Shown: piece after piece, positions 51,279 through 60,388 of the stretch
How positions within the stretch are numbered: the stretch's first letter is position 1
How the letters are laid out: every line of letters begins with the position of its first letter
DNA from: Marinithermofilum abyssi
Lineage (GTDB): Bacteria; Bacillota; Bacilli; Thermoactinomycetales; DSM-45169
NCBI RefSeq assembly: GCF_014641195.1
Contig: NZ_BMHQ01000012.1
Location: forward strand, 1-64,000
Length of the DNA stretch: 64,000 nucleotides
Direction of reading: 5' to 3'
Translations under genes and position numbers: made by a program
Notes under the pieces: model-generated
Told to the model about the DNA's origin: nothing
The model's database searches: none
The model's input: the letters and a program-made list of their open reading frames with translations, nothing else

Positions 51279-52205
51279 ATGGCAAAAGAACCGATCATCA
51301 CAGTGTTGGGAAGCATGACCATGGATTTGGTGGCCAAGGCGGGGCGGCGTCCGTTAAAAGGGGAAACGCTGATCGGTGAAACCTTTGGGATGGTGCCCGG
51401 GGGCAAAGGGGCGAATCAGGCGGTAACCGCAGCCAAGCTTGGCGTCAAAACCTACATGGTCGGTCGGTTGGGAGAGGATTTGTTTACCGAGCCCGTGTTG
51501 CAAAACCTCCGGAAAGAGGGAGTGGAGACGGAATATATCCAAATCGATCCCACTTCCGCCACGGGTATTGCGCATATCACCGTTGACGCACAGGGAGACA
51601 ACAGCATCATCGTGGTGCCCCAAGCCAATGCCAATCTCAGCCGAGCCGATGTGGACCGAGTGGAGGATCTTATTGCGCGCTCCAGCCTGTTGATGTTGCA
51701 GCTGGAGGTCCCGCTGGAAACGGTTGTTTACGCGGCCCGCGTCGCCAAGAAACATCAGGTGCCCGTCATTCTAAATCCGGCGCCGGCCCAACCGCTGCCG
51801 GAGGAGCTGTATCGCTCTGTCGATGTGTTGACACCCAACGAAACAGAAACGGAGATTTTGACGGGGATTCAGGTGAATGATCTGGAGTCAGCCAAGATTG
51901 CCGCCCGGGAGTTGCTCGGCCGCGGGGTGAAAACGGTTGTAATCACCCTTGGGGAAAATGGGAGTTTGCTCGCTTCGGCGTCCGGTTTTACGCATATACC
52001 GGCCAGAAAAGTGGACGTCGTCGACACAACGGCGGCAGGCGACGCCTTCAACGGCGGGATGGCGGTGGCCTTGGCCGCCGGGAAGCCAATCCTGGATGCG
52101 GTGCAATACGGGGGAACGGTGGGAACTCTGGCCGTGACCAAGTTTGGTGCCCAATCCTCCTTGCCGTCTCTGGAAGAAGTGAACGAGTTTTTGGTTCAGC
52201 AGTAA
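51279..52205 (+). CDS. rbsK: Ribokinase
   Basis: RbsK phosphorylates D-ribose to ribose 5-phosphate. The 308-residue PfkB-family protein has GGKGANQAVTAAKLG, NPAPAQPLPEELYRSVDVLTPNETE and DTTAAGDAFNGGMAVALA with the catalytic Asp. ATG 51279 follows CAGGAGG. Confidence 0.96.
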   Translation: MAKEPIITVLGSMTMDLVAKAGRRPLKGETLIGETFGMVPGGKGANQAVTAAKLGVKTYMVGRLGEDLFTEPVLQNLRKEGVETEYIQIDPTSATGIAHITVDAQGDNSIIVVPQANANLSRADVDRVEDLIARSSLLMLQLEVPLETVVYAARVAKKHQVPVILNPAPAQPLPEELYRSVDVLTPNETETEILTGIQVNDLESAKIAARELLGRGVKTVVITLGENGSLLASASGFTHIPARKVDVVDTTAAGDAFNGGMAVALAAGKPILDAVQYGGTVGTLAVTKFGAQSSLPSLEEVNEFLVQQ

Positions 52206-52258
52206 TGCTGTCTTCGTGAAGTCCATTCATCGAATCTCAGAGAAAGAAGGAATGCCCG

Positions 52259-52654
52259 ATGAAAAAATCCGGAATCTTAAACCCCCAGTTATCCCGCGTT
52301 ATCGCAGAAACGGGGCATACCGACATGCTGGTCGTCACCGATGCGGGATTGCCCATTCCCCAGGAAATCGAGCGGGTGGATTTATCACTGACTGCAGGTA
52401 AGCCCGCTTTTCTCGATGTGTTGAAAGAAGTGATCGCTGAGGTGGAAGTGGAAAAAATCATCCTGGCAGAAGAAACGGAAAAGATCAGCCCCGAAATGTA
52501 TCAAGCCATTCTTGCGCTGTTTCCCGGCATCCCCGTCGAGGTCATGCCTCATACCCAGTTCAAGGAGAAGACCAAAGAGGCGAAAGCGGCGATTCGATCG
52601 GGAGAATTCACCCCTTATGCCAACATCATTCTGGTGGCCGGTGTGGTGTACTGA
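52259..52654 (+). CDS. rbsD: D-ribose pyranase
   Basis: RbsD interconverts the pyranose and furanose forms of ribose. The 131-residue protein has the N-terminal His (VIAETGHTDMLVVTDAGLPIP) and the C-terminal GEFTPYANIILVAGVVY. It lies between rbsK and rbsA in the usual order. Confidence 0.96.
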   Translation: MKKSGILNPQLSRVIAETGHTDMLVVTDAGLPIPQEIERVDLSLTAGKPAFLDVLKEVIAEVEVEKIILAEETEKISPEMYQAILALFPGIPVEVMPHTQFKEKTKEAKAAIRSGEFTPYANIILVAGVVY

Positions 52655-52681
52655 ATTTGCCGGTGAAAGGAGCGGGTAAGA

Positions 52682-54190
52682 ATGAGCGTTGCCTTGTTGG
52701 ATCTTAGAGGGATCCAGAAATCCTTTTTGGGTGTTCAGGCGCTGGCGGGTGTCGACTTACACGTCCGTGCGGGAGAAGTGTTGGCCGTGCTGGGTGAAAA
52801 CGGTGCCGGCAAGTCCACCTTGATGAAAGTGATCGCCGGTGTTCACCAACCGGATCATGGGGAGATCCGGGTCGATGGAAAGCCGGTCACCATCAAAAAT
52901 ACTCAACATGCGCAAGCTCTGGGGATTTCGATCATCCATCAGGAGTTCAATCTGATTCCTCATCTCAGTGTGGCAGAGAATATTTTTTTGGGCCGGGAAC
53001 CGATGAAGCCCGGGAGATTATTGATTGATTGGAAAAAGATGATGGAGGAAACCCGTGCGTTGTTGAAAAAAGTGGGGCTCTCCGTTCATCCGAAGCGTTT
53101 GGTCGGTTCGTTGAACGTTGCCGAGCAACAGTTGGTGGAGATTGCAAAATCCTTGTCCTTTCAGCCGAAGGTGATCATCATGGATGAACCCACCGCGGCG
53201 CTGAATGACGAAGAAACGCACAACCTGTTTGCCATCATCCAAGAGCTGAAAGAAGCTGGCACGGGCATCATCTATATTTCCCATCGGCTGGAAGAGATCT
53301 TTCACATTTCGGATCACATCATGATTTTACGAGACGGCACCTTTGTCGATCGACTCCGAACCGATGCCGCCAACAAGGATCAAGTGGTCGCGCTGATGGT
53401 GGGGCGGGAATTGACGGATTATTATCCGGTGCTTGCGGAACCGTCGGATCAAGTGCAGATGGAAGTCCGGAATTTGTTCGCCGGGGGCAGATTGCATCAA
53501 GTTTCCTTCCGTGTTCATAAAGGAGAGATCCTCGGCATTGCCGGACTCATGGGGGCGGGGCGCTCGGAATTGGCGAAAGCGCTGTTCGGTGTGATCCCCG
53601 TCGAGGGGGGCGACATCCTTCTTAACGGGACAAAGATGATGCCCAAAAGCCCGAAACATGCCATCCGACAAGGGATCGCCATGGTATCCGATGACCGAAA
53701 GGGAGAAGGACTGGTTTTGTCCATGTCGATTGAAGAGAATCTGACCCTGGCCAATCTCGATCCGGTCATCCATTTCGGGTGGATCAATCAAAGCAAGCAA
53801 AAAGAAGTGGTTTCGCGCAATATGGAACGGCTGAAGATCAAGGCGGCCAGTTCCGAATTGCCGGTACAATTCTTGAGCGGCGGCAACCAGCAGAAAGTGG
53901 TGCTGGGCAAGTGGTTGGAAACCCGTCCTCAGGTGCTCATCCTTCACGAACCGACGCGCGGGGTGGATGTGGGAGCCAAAGCGGAAATCTATCAATTGAT
54001 GAAAGAGTTGGCGGAGCAAGGGGTGACGATCCTGCTTCTTTCTTCGGAACTGCCGGAATTGATGGGCATGAGTCATCGGATCCTGGTGATGCATGAAGGG
54101 CGTATTACGGGAGAGTTTGATCGGAAAGAGGCAACACAGGAGAAAATCATGCATTGTGCGACAGGCGGTGATCAGAGTGGCGTGGCTTAA
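52682..54190 (+). CDS. rbsA: Ribose ABC transporter ATPase
   Basis: This 502-residue double ABC protein has a first domain with LGENGAGKST and LNVAEQQLVEIAKSL, followed by MDEPTAAL. The second domain is degenerate at Walker A (LMGAGRSELA) with LSGGNQQKVVLGKWL and HEPTRGVDVGAK, as typical for RbsA. It energises import with RbsC and RbsB. AAAGGAGCGG precedes ATG 52682. Confidence 0.96.
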   Translation: MSVALLDLRGIQKSFLGVQALAGVDLHVRAGEVLAVLGENGAGKSTLMKVIAGVHQPDHGEIRVDGKPVTIKNTQHAQALGISIIHQEFNLIPHLSVAENIFLGREPMKPGRLLIDWKKMMEETRALLKKVGLSVHPKRLVGSLNVAEQQLVEIAKSLSFQPKVIIMDEPTAALNDEETHNLFAIIQELKEAGTGIIYISHRLEEIFHISDHIMILRDGTFVDRLRTDAANKDQVVALMVGRELTDYYPVLAEPSDQVQMEVRNLFAGGRLHQVSFRVHKGEILGIAGLMGAGRSELAKALFGVIPVEGGDILLNGTKMMPKSPKHAIRQGIAMVSDDRKGEGLVLSMSIEENLTLANLDPVIHFGWINQSKQKEVVSRNMERLKIKAASSELPVQFLSGGNQQKVVLGKWLETRPQVLILHEPTRGVDVGAKAEIYQLMKELAEQGVTILLLSSELPELMGMSHRILVMHEGRITGEFDRKEATQEKIMHCATGGDQSGVA

Positions 54191-55169
54191 TAAATATCGG
54201 ACATTGTTTGTACTGATTCTCATCGTGGGAATCGCATCCTTTTTAAACGAAGCGTTTCTAACGCCGGACAACCTGTTAATCGTCGCACGACAGGTTTCGG
54301 TGACAGCGATTGTGGCAGCGGGAATGACATTGGTGATTTTGGTGGCGGGGATCGATTTGTCCGTTGGCTCCGTGTTGGCCCTTTGCGGTGTGGTGGTAGC
54401 GGGAGTACTAGGATCGACGGGGAATGTGGTCGCAGCGATTGCCGCTTCTCTGGGAGTGGGTGCCTTGTTCGGCCTGGTGAACGGGTTCCTGACCACCAAG
54501 GGTGGCATGCCGTCCTTTATCGTCACATTGGCAACGATGGCGATTGCCCGGGCCATTACTCTGGTGTTTACCAACGGGAACCCGGAAGTGATACGGGATG
54601 CTTCCTTCCGGGAAATCGGCGGCGGTTACATAGCCGGGATCCCGATTCCCGTCATTGTGATGTTTGTGATCTTCGCCGTCCTCTATCTCATGTTAAAGCA
54701 CACCCGCTTTGGACGATACATCTATTCCGTCGGCGGCAATGAAACAGCGAGCCGTCTGACGGGTATCAATACCGATCGCATTATCATGGCGGCCTTTGTC
54801 TTGAGTGGTCTCTTTGCAGCCCTGGCCTCCCTGATTTATACAGCGCGGCTGAGCTCGGCGCAACCGACGGCGGGGACGGGTCTGGAGTTGGATGCGATTG
54901 CGGCGGTCATTTTGGGCGGGACAAGCCTGGCTGGCGGGCAAGGCGGTGTTGTTGGTACGTTGATCGGTGCATTTATCATGGGCATTCTCGATAACATTTT
55001 GAACTTGATGGATGTGAATCCCTACTACCAGGGAGTGGTGAAGGGCATTGTGATTATCCTGGCCGTCTACGCCGACAACAAATTCACTTCGCTCCTTCGG
55101 GCGCGCAGAAAACACCCGCCCGTTGCACAGGAAAAAGCGGCTGGCGGAGAAACGGTCAAGGGTGCATGA
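54177..55169 (+). CDS. rbsC: Ribose ABC transporter permease
   Basis: This 330-residue membrane protein of the BPD_transp_2 family has about nine to ten helices. VAGIDLSVGSVLAL and GGTSLAGGQGGVVGTLIGA are conserved in RbsC-like permeases. GTG 54177 lies inside the end of rbsA (14-base overlap) after AGGCGGTG, so translation is coupled. Confidence 0.95.
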   Translation: MAWLNKYRTLFVLILIVGIASFLNEAFLTPDNLLIVARQVSVTAIVAAGMTLVILVAGIDLSVGSVLALCGVVVAGVLGSTGNVVAAIAASLGVGALFGLVNGFLTTKGGMPSFIVTLATMAIARAITLVFTNGNPEVIRDASFREIGGGYIAGIPIPVIVMFVIFAVLYLMLKHTRFGRYIYSVGGNETASRLTGINTDRIIMAAFVLSGLFAALASLIYTARLSSAQPTAGTGLELDAIAAVILGGTSLAGGQGGVVGTLIGAFIMGILDNILNLMDVNPYYQGVVKGIVIILAVYADNKFTSLLRARRKHPPVAQEKAAGGETVKGA

Positions 55170-55227
55170 TGGATTCATCACATTTCATGTCGGGGGATAT
55201 TGATCGATTTAGAATGGGGGATGAATA

Positions 55228-56178
55228 ATGAAAAAAGCAGGCAAGACACTGATGGTCGCGTTATTGATGGTGAGTTTGATGGCCGCTCCGATGTTGGGTT
55301 GTTCCAAAAGCGCATCCGATGCGGACGGAAAGTTGACTATTGGTTTGGCGATGAACACCTTGAATAACCCTTTCTTCGTGGCGGTAAAAGAAGGGGCCCA
55401 GGCCCGGGCCAAAGAGATCGGTGCCAAACTGATCATCACGGATGCGCAAAACAACGTGGGGACTCAGTTGAACAACATTGAAAGCATGATCCAGCAAAAA
55501 CCGGATGTCATCATCATCGATCCGGCGGATTCCGATGCGATTGTCCCAGCTGTGGAATCCGCCAATGCGGCCAATATACCGGTGCTGACCATCGACCGGA
55601 AAGCCAACGGTGGAAAAGTGGCGGCCCACGTCGGTTATGATGCCGTGGATGCGGGACGGATGGCCGGCGACTGGCTGGCCAAAGAACTGAAAGGCAAGGG
55701 AAACGTTGTGGAGTTGACCGGGATCATGGGAACGGATGTGGCGCAGGATCGTCATAAAGGTTTTACGGACGTGATGAAGGAACATCCGGGGATCAAAGTG
55801 GTATCGAGCCAGACGGCCAACTTTGACCGGGGTGAAGCCTTGAATGTGATGGAGAACATTCTCCAGGCCCATAAAAAGATTGACGGGGTTTATGCAGCCA
55901 ATGACGAAATGGCGATCGGAGCGGTAAAGGCCTTGGAAGATGCCGGCATGGCAGGCAAAGTGAAAGTGGTGGGGACCGACGATATCGATCCGATGAAAGA
56001 GTTGATCAAATCCGGAAAAGCCCACGCCACGGTGGCGAATCCCCCGTTTTTCCTGGGCAAGGACGCAGTAAATGCCGCCAAAAATCTCGCTGCGGGGAAG
56101 AAGCTGCAAAAAGAGGTAATTTTAAAGGCACAAACCGTCACTAAAAAGAACGTGGATAAGGTGAAAACAAAAGATTAA
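55228..56178 (+). CDS. rbsB: Ribose-binding lipoprotein
   Basis: This 316-residue solute-binding protein has a lipoprotein signal ending MLGC with Cys25 as the lipidation site. The mature part is a type I periplasmic-binding fold: IGLAMNTLNNPFFVAVKEGA, DVIIIDPADSDAIVPAVE, TIDRKANGG, and DEMAIGAVKALEDAG. It is the last gene of rbsRKDACB. Confidence 0.96.
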   Translation: MKKAGKTLMVALLMVSLMAAPMLGCSKSASDADGKLTIGLAMNTLNNPFFVAVKEGAQARAKEIGAKLIITDAQNNVGTQLNNIESMIQQKPDVIIIDPADSDAIVPAVESANAANIPVLTIDRKANGGKVAAHVGYDAVDAGRMAGDWLAKELKGKGNVVELTGIMGTDVAQDRHKGFTDVMKEHPGIKVVSSQTANFDRGEALNVMENILQAHKKIDGVYAANDEMAIGAVKALEDAGMAGKVKVVGTDDIDPMKELIKSGKAHATVANPPFFLGKDAVNAAKNLAAGKKLQKEVILKAQTVTKKNVDKVKTKD

Positions 56179-56275
56179 GGAAAGCAGAGTGCAAGCGTAC
56201 GATCAACGAAGGAATGGTTACAGTAAGCCCATGGCTATAAATCCGAAGCGAAAAAGGAATGAGGCAGTGAGTAAC

Positions 56276-56305
56276 AAGCCCGGCGATTCCGCTGGGCTTG
56301 GCTTA
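56276..56305 (+). terminator. Probable terminator of the rbs operon
   Basis: AAGCCC (56276-56281) pairs with GGGCTT (56294-56299), with inner GC pairs, followed by GGCTTATTG. The T-run is weak. Confidence 0.5.
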
Positions 56306-56690
56306 TTGTATAAGTGAAAGTAGGGGCGTCGGACGACCTATTATCAGGATCGATCCAGGCAGGGCGAAGCAAGTCACCATGAATGGTTAATTGTAGAGGC
56401 AGGTCAATGCTTGTACGCTAAAAGCCCGGGTTTTCAGCTGACGGCAGGTAGCGGCTCGGCGGGCGAACTCTGTAGCAGTAATTGGTTCTTTCTCTTGTCC
56501 CACTGGTACCCTCTCCCTTACTTCTTCTATCAGAAGGATATCATATCTCTTTCCTTCTGCTTAGAGCAAATCCCTGCTATCGTATTCGGTTCAAAATGAC
56601 ATCTGGGTACCTAACATTCACTCAGCTAGGTCACCAATCGTCACCATCGAAATGCTAAGGGCATATAACTGGGAAAAAGATGTTGGCATA
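56306..56690. other. About 385 bases without a recognised gene
   Basis: No gene with SD and plausible codon use, no tRNA and no repeat matching the rest of the window were found. The sequence shows a short T/C-rich stretch around 56480-56560. It begins the degenerate zone that runs to about 59250. Confidence 0.5.
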
Positions 56691-56708
56691 AAGAGAGGTG
56701 GGTCCTGG

Positions 56709-57083
56709 ATGTCCTGCTCAGGTGATTGTGGGAAAGGAAATTTTAGACCGCAAAAAGTATCAGGTGATCGTCGTCAGTATTGTACCCCTGTCCCTTATAC
56801 CTATGACCAATGTATGGCGGAATGTACATCTGGAGAAAATCCAGGTTATGTTTATGAATGTGAGCCAGTATGTCGGACGTATAAAACAAGACCTTGGTAT
56901 ATGCAATGTACAGGACCTATGGCATATACACCTTCAACACCTTATGGCATGAGTCAACCAGCACCTTCCAATCCATGGCCATATTTATATCCTGGAACTA
57001 TATCTGTAAACCCATATTTCTCTCCTTATCAGTCCTATGTCTATCAAGGTTATCTTGGCGTAGATGATCCCATCCTCTATTAA
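56709..57083 (+). CDS. Cys-rich, Tyr/Pro-rich protein, possibly a spore coat component
   Basis: This 124-residue protein has eight Cys in its first 67 residues (SCSGDCGKG, YCTPVPYTYDQCMAECTSG, YECEPVCRTY, MQCTG) and a C-terminal half dominated by Pro, Tyr and Ser (NPYFSPYQSYVYQGYLG). No signal peptide or membrane helix. AGAGAGGTG precedes ATG 56709. Composition resembles cross-linked spore coat or crust proteins, which is inference only. A terminator follows. Confidence 0.55.
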   Translation: MSCSGDCGKGNFRPQKVSGDRRQYCTPVPYTYDQCMAECTSGENPGYVYECEPVCRTYKTRPWYMQCTGPMAYTPSTPYGMSQPAPSNPWPYLYPGTISVNPYFSPYQSYVYQGYLGVDDPILY

Positions 57084-57197
57084 TGTTATAGAAGGCGGCG
57101 AGGATGGGGTCTCCTAAGCTGGGGGGATAAGTTTTTTCCTTTGTAGGACCATATCAAGGACATATGTGTCCCTGGGGCTGACACCGGCGTCATTTAA

Positions 57198-57236
57198 AAA
57201 ATCACCGGCTCGTATTAAGAAGCCGGTGATTTTTTG
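57198..57236. terminator. Strong bidirectional terminator
   Basis: AATCACCGGCT and AGCCGGTGATT form an 11-bp stem with a 10-base loop, followed by TTTTG and preceded by an A-run. Confidence 0.85.
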
Positions 57237-57308
57237 TGTTACGCGTTTCGTTTCTCCATCGCTCGTATCAGTCGACCAAAACCAATCTCCAAGAGCAATC
57301 CGAATGAG

Positions 57309-57620
57309 TTAATTCAACCCGGCGAAATTTAAAGATCTTCGATGTAACGCACAAGCTTCACAAAGATCAGCACACAGCTGGTACAATGCCTGGGGATAGG
57401 CGCTTCCATGGGCCATGAACTGGCTGGAAAGCAGGCAGATTTGGGCACAACCCAGGCAGTGTTGGATAGGGGTACGGCAACGATTCATGAAATCAGATGC
57501 CACAGGGGCATTGAACCGAACATGTTTTCGGTTAAGAAAAGCATGAATGCGTTTTTTTAACCGAACTCGCATGATATCCTCGATTTTTAGTTTTAACTCG
57601 CAAACATAAGGGGGCGTCAA
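57309..57620 (-). pseudogene. Fragment of a four-helix copper-binding (DUF326/YhjQ-like) protein
   Basis: The segment HCLGCAQICLLSSQFMAHGSAYPQALYQLCADLCEACALH matches the middle of DUF326/Csp-like Cys-rich four-helix proteins (CADxCxLxAxFMAxGSxY..LCxLCADICEAC). The N-terminal helix with its CxxxC pairs and the C-terminal helix are missing. The flanking residues, including a basic stretch MRVRLKKRIHAFLNRK, are unrelated. I read it as a truncated relic. Confidence 0.6.
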
Positions 57621-57743
57621 AATAAACTAATCGTTGTCGTACCCCAAGCTGAGCCGAAAGAATAAAAAATCCAATTCCTGAAGACAGGAGATGTATTTTT
57701 TGTTGACCGTTTTAATGGGTATTTGTATTGTACCATCGATTTG

Positions 57744-57848
57744 TCAAGAATAACTTTGTTGGTTATCACGTAGCCCAAAACCGCCAAAGGGTCCACCAAA
57801 TCCACCAAATTGATTTGTATAAGCCGGATATTGCAAATAAGTGGACAA
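57744..57848 (-). CDS. 34-residue Gly/Phe-rich peptide, likely sporulation-related
   Basis: GAGGTG lies 6 bases before TTG 57848, which opens a 34-residue peptide: a Tyr/Gln-rich start (STYLQYPAYTNQ), then FGGFGGPFGGFG and LRDNQQSYS. Short GGF-repeat peptides are common small spore proteins in Bacillales. Too short for standard gene calling, but SD, start and low-complexity composition agree. Confidence 0.5.
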   Translation of the reverse strand: MSTYLQYPAYTNQFGGFGGPFGGFGLRDNQQSYS

Positions 57849-58030
57849 TTCATTCACCTCTTTCCCGGTTTGATCCTGCTTAACATATTCATGTAGGTGG
57901 TTATAAGTGCATAGGGAGAGTGGATAGTATGATAACTATTCAATATGTAGTTACAATGGCTTACTGAATCACATCTTTAACGATTTTAGATAAGGGAATT
58001 ATTTACTTAGGCCATCAATCTGCACTCTAA

Positions 58031-58340
58031 CGACAATTAAAGGAACTCGGAGGCTACGCTCCCATTGGGATTTTTCCATCAACGTGGTTCTTAGCTAGGA
58101 AATCCTCAAAATGCTGTTGGCGGGGGCTATCCCATTTTTTCATTTGAGGAGATTTTGGAGCACCATCATGAAGAGCTGTCGGAAGGCGTCTATGAGATCT
58201 GCCGCTTTTTTCATGACGGACAGAATCATTTTGTCATCGCACAGGGGGGCGAGTATTGGGAATGGCAAAGGTTTGACTCCGAGTTCTTCTATGAAGGAAA
58301 CTCTCAACAAAATCTACTAATACAAAATTTTGTTTGTTAG
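58031..58340 (+). pseudogene. Frameshifted relic of an unidentified protein
   Basis: One frame reads QLKELGGYAPIGIFPSTWFLAR; after a shift near 58098 a second frame continues GNPQNAVGGGYPIFSFEEILEHH and EGVYEICRFFHDGQNHFVIAQGG and stops at 58340. No start codon or SD exists for either part. The pieces clearly belong together but I do not recognise the family. Confidence 0.4.
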
Positions 58341-58499
58341 CGGGATCTCTTTTTAAAAAGTAGGTATCTTTATAAATTACACTACAATATTCCACATCCT
58401 CGAATTCTATTGCACGGAGCAATTAATTAGACATAAACCTTGTACGAGTTCTTCATTTATTTCATATTCATACAAAGATAATTCATACACAGTAACTTA

Positions 58500-58592
58500 A
58501 TGAAAGCACCGAAGCAGGGGGTGAAGGTCACAATCCTTCCCGCAGTTAAGCGCCGATTCGCAGCCGGCGAAATCAGGGGCTTTTATTTTTAT
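58500..58592 (+). other. GC-rich structured stretch with terminal T-run
   Basis: In otherwise AT-rich decayed DNA, 58509-58575 is GC-rich, contains GGGGGTGAAGGTCACAATCC, TTCCCGCAGTTAAGCG and a CGCCG/CGGCG pairing, and ends in CTTTTATTTTT. The order of these boxes is faintly like the core of a cobalamin riboswitch, but the B12 box is not present. No intact gene follows. Confidence 0.25.
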
Positions 58593-58678
58593 GGAGGTAA
58601 CAAAAAGGTAATTGCTGTCAATATGTAAAGTGAGATAAATTAATAAGTGGAAGAATCATGTTTGTTCGTATTTTATAG

Positions 58679-58774
58679 ATAGAAGAAGTTGGATTCCAAG
58701 ACACCTTTGTTGAGAGTTATAATGATAAACCTATAGAATTTTATTGTGTTGTTGGACGAAAATCTGAAAAATGA
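58679..58774 (+). pseudogene. C-terminal fragment of a SAM-dependent methyltransferase
   Basis: The frame IEEVGFQDTFVESYNDKPIEFY then CVVGRKSEK and stop matches the last two strands of class I methyltransferases (…KPIEFYCVVGRK). It is preceded by an in-frame TAG and has no start. Confidence 0.5.
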
Positions 58775-58807
58775 TCCCTGTCGAGGGATTACCGTCGGAG
58801 ATCCATA

Positions 58808-59077
58808 ATGAAAATGTTGGCTAAAATGAAGCCAATCATCCGGGATCCATTCGTTATTACCATTGCTGCCGGATATGATGTCCAATCACTGGAAAAAACT
58901 TTATCCCCTCGGTCCCAGCAGGTGGCGACTCCCGGAGGAGTCACTGCTGCCGGACTGGAGGTACTGGACGAGGGGGAATTTTCCCGTTTGCTCCATAATG
59001 CCGTCCATGCGACAAACCAACGGGGAAAAGAAAATGCCGCCAAATGTGAAAAAACGCCATTCCTCAACGATATATGA
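58808..59077 (+). pseudogene. Relic of a ProC/ComER-like pyrroline-5-carboxylate reductase family gene
   Basis: The 89-codon frame joins PIIRDPFVITIAAGYDVQSLEK, the strand before the middle of ProC/ComER proteins, directly to QQVATPGGVTAAGLEVLDEGEFSRLLHNAV, the conserved C-terminal helix region. About 100 residues between and the NAD(P)-binding N-terminus are missing. A deletion derivative, not a functional enzyme. Confidence 0.6.
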
Positions 59078-59115
59078 GGATGGCGCTTTTTTCTGTCCGG
59101 TCCGAAGCGATGACT

Positions 59116-59247
59116 GAGGCGTGAGCCAAAGGAAGAGCTTGTGTACCCACGGCAACAAGCATCCACTGGGCATGCTTCATTTCTTAGTCGCTTTGCTATG
59201 GCTCGCCTTCCGTTTCCTTAACGCTTTGTCACTGAGTACGTCGGTCA
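59116..59247. repeat. Interspersed repeat, copy B (diverged)
   Basis: 59116-59141 matches copy A (26424-26449) at 23 of 26 bases. TGGCTCGCC (59199-59207) mirrors its right arm, and AGTACGTCGGTCA (59235-59247) mirrors 26479-26491 with one difference. The loop is longer and the arms are less perfect than in copy A. Confidence 0.6.
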
Positions 59248-59324
59248 GGTCACTACTTGGTAGAAGAGTCTTCTTTTTCAAAAATGTGCTTTGTGAGTAG
59301 CCTCATTTATTGTTTTTTTGTTTA

Positions 59325-60161
59325 TCAAGAAGTGTGTGCGGATCGGGATGGGATATGCAGCAAATGCTCCTGGATAAAATGACCGACGGCACCTTCTTCG
59401 TTGCTGACCGTAATCACATCGGCGGCCTGCATCAATTGAGGGTGAGCGTTGGCCACGGCGGCGGAGATCCCGGCTTGCTGAATCATTCGCAAGTCATTCA
59501 GATGATCGCCGATAGCCGCGGTTTGTTCCAATTCCAGATCCAATCGCTCGGCTAATGTTTGCAAAGCAGCTCCTTTGGATACATTTTTTGGCATCACTTC
59601 AAAGTAGTGCGCGGAGGATTGCACGAACTCGACTGGGTAAGTGGTGGTATTGCCCCATTGGTGCAACTCCTTCATCGCCGTTTCATCAGCCACGGCAACC
59701 AGTTTGATCAAAGGTACAGGGGGGAGTTGGCTGAAGGAGCTGATCATTTCCAAGTGAAACTCAGCGCTGTCCAAGCCGGCTTGGGCCAAGGGACCGATGC
59801 GGGTCGCATACACCGTGTTGGCTGTGTAGACAAAGGTGTCTACAGAGGGGGCGGTCCGTTGGATTTCCTGCAGCGCGGACAGCACGACATCCCGCTCCAA
59901 ATGAGCCACTGGAGTTACTTGCTGACTATCCGGTTCAAAAATCAGCGCTCCGTTACACAAAATCACCGGCAGATCGACCCGGAGCTGCTGAATAAACCGC
60001 TGGGCTTCCCGGTAACTGCGGCCGGTTGCCAAAGTGAACCAGCCTCCTGCCTTCCGAAAGCGGTTGATGTGTTCCCGGTTTATTTCCGGGATCTCCTTCA
60101 TGGCGGTCACCAAGGTTCCATCGATGTCGGAGACCAAGAGACGATATGGCAAATGGGACAT
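59325..60161 (-). CDS. Cof-type HAD-IIB hydrolase
   Basis: This 278-residue sugar-phosphatase-like protein has LLVSDIDGTLV (nucleophile Asp), FTLATGRSYREAQRF, NVSKGAALQTLAERL and AIGDHLNDLRMIQQAG. The C2B cap lies between. Typical substrates are sugar phosphates or FMN, not determined here. Stand-alone gene. Confidence 0.9.
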   Translation of the reverse strand: MSHLPYRLLVSDIDGTLVTAMKEIPEINREHINRFRKAGGWFTLATGRSYREAQRFIQQLRVDLPVILCNGALIFEPDSQQVTPVAHLERDVVLSALQEIQRTAPSVDTFVYTANTVYATRIGPLAQAGLDSAEFHLEMISSFSQLPPVPLIKLVAVADETAMKELHQWGNTTTYPVEFVQSSAHYFEVMPKNVSKGAALQTLAERLDLELEQTAAIGDHLNDLRMIQQAGISAAVANAHPQLMQAADVITVSNEEGAVGHFIQEHLLHIPSRSAHTS

Positions 60162-60388
60162 GGAATCATCTCCTTTTTCCCGTTCAAAACCAACCTTATC
60201 TCTTCAATATAAAGCCAGCGTGAATGGCAAGTAAAAATGCAATGGACCTTTCGTCAAACGTTCCGTCCATTATAACATATTTGAGAGAACTTCTGGTTGT
60301 CGATGGGCACAAAGACCTATGCGATAATAAACCATACATCTATGTATGCAATCATCCTGATTTTTATGGGGTTGAGGAGGAAGAGATC

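Noticed and set aside
56411-56599. 62-codon frame rich in aromatic residues after the rbs operon
   Set aside because: No SD; it derives from a T/C-rich stretch and codon use is unlike the neighbouring genes.
60224-60388. N-terminal extension of the uracil-DNA glycosylase
   Set aside because: Residues before GTG 60389 are not family-like, and the SD GAGGAGGAAGAG lies directly in front of the internal GTG.
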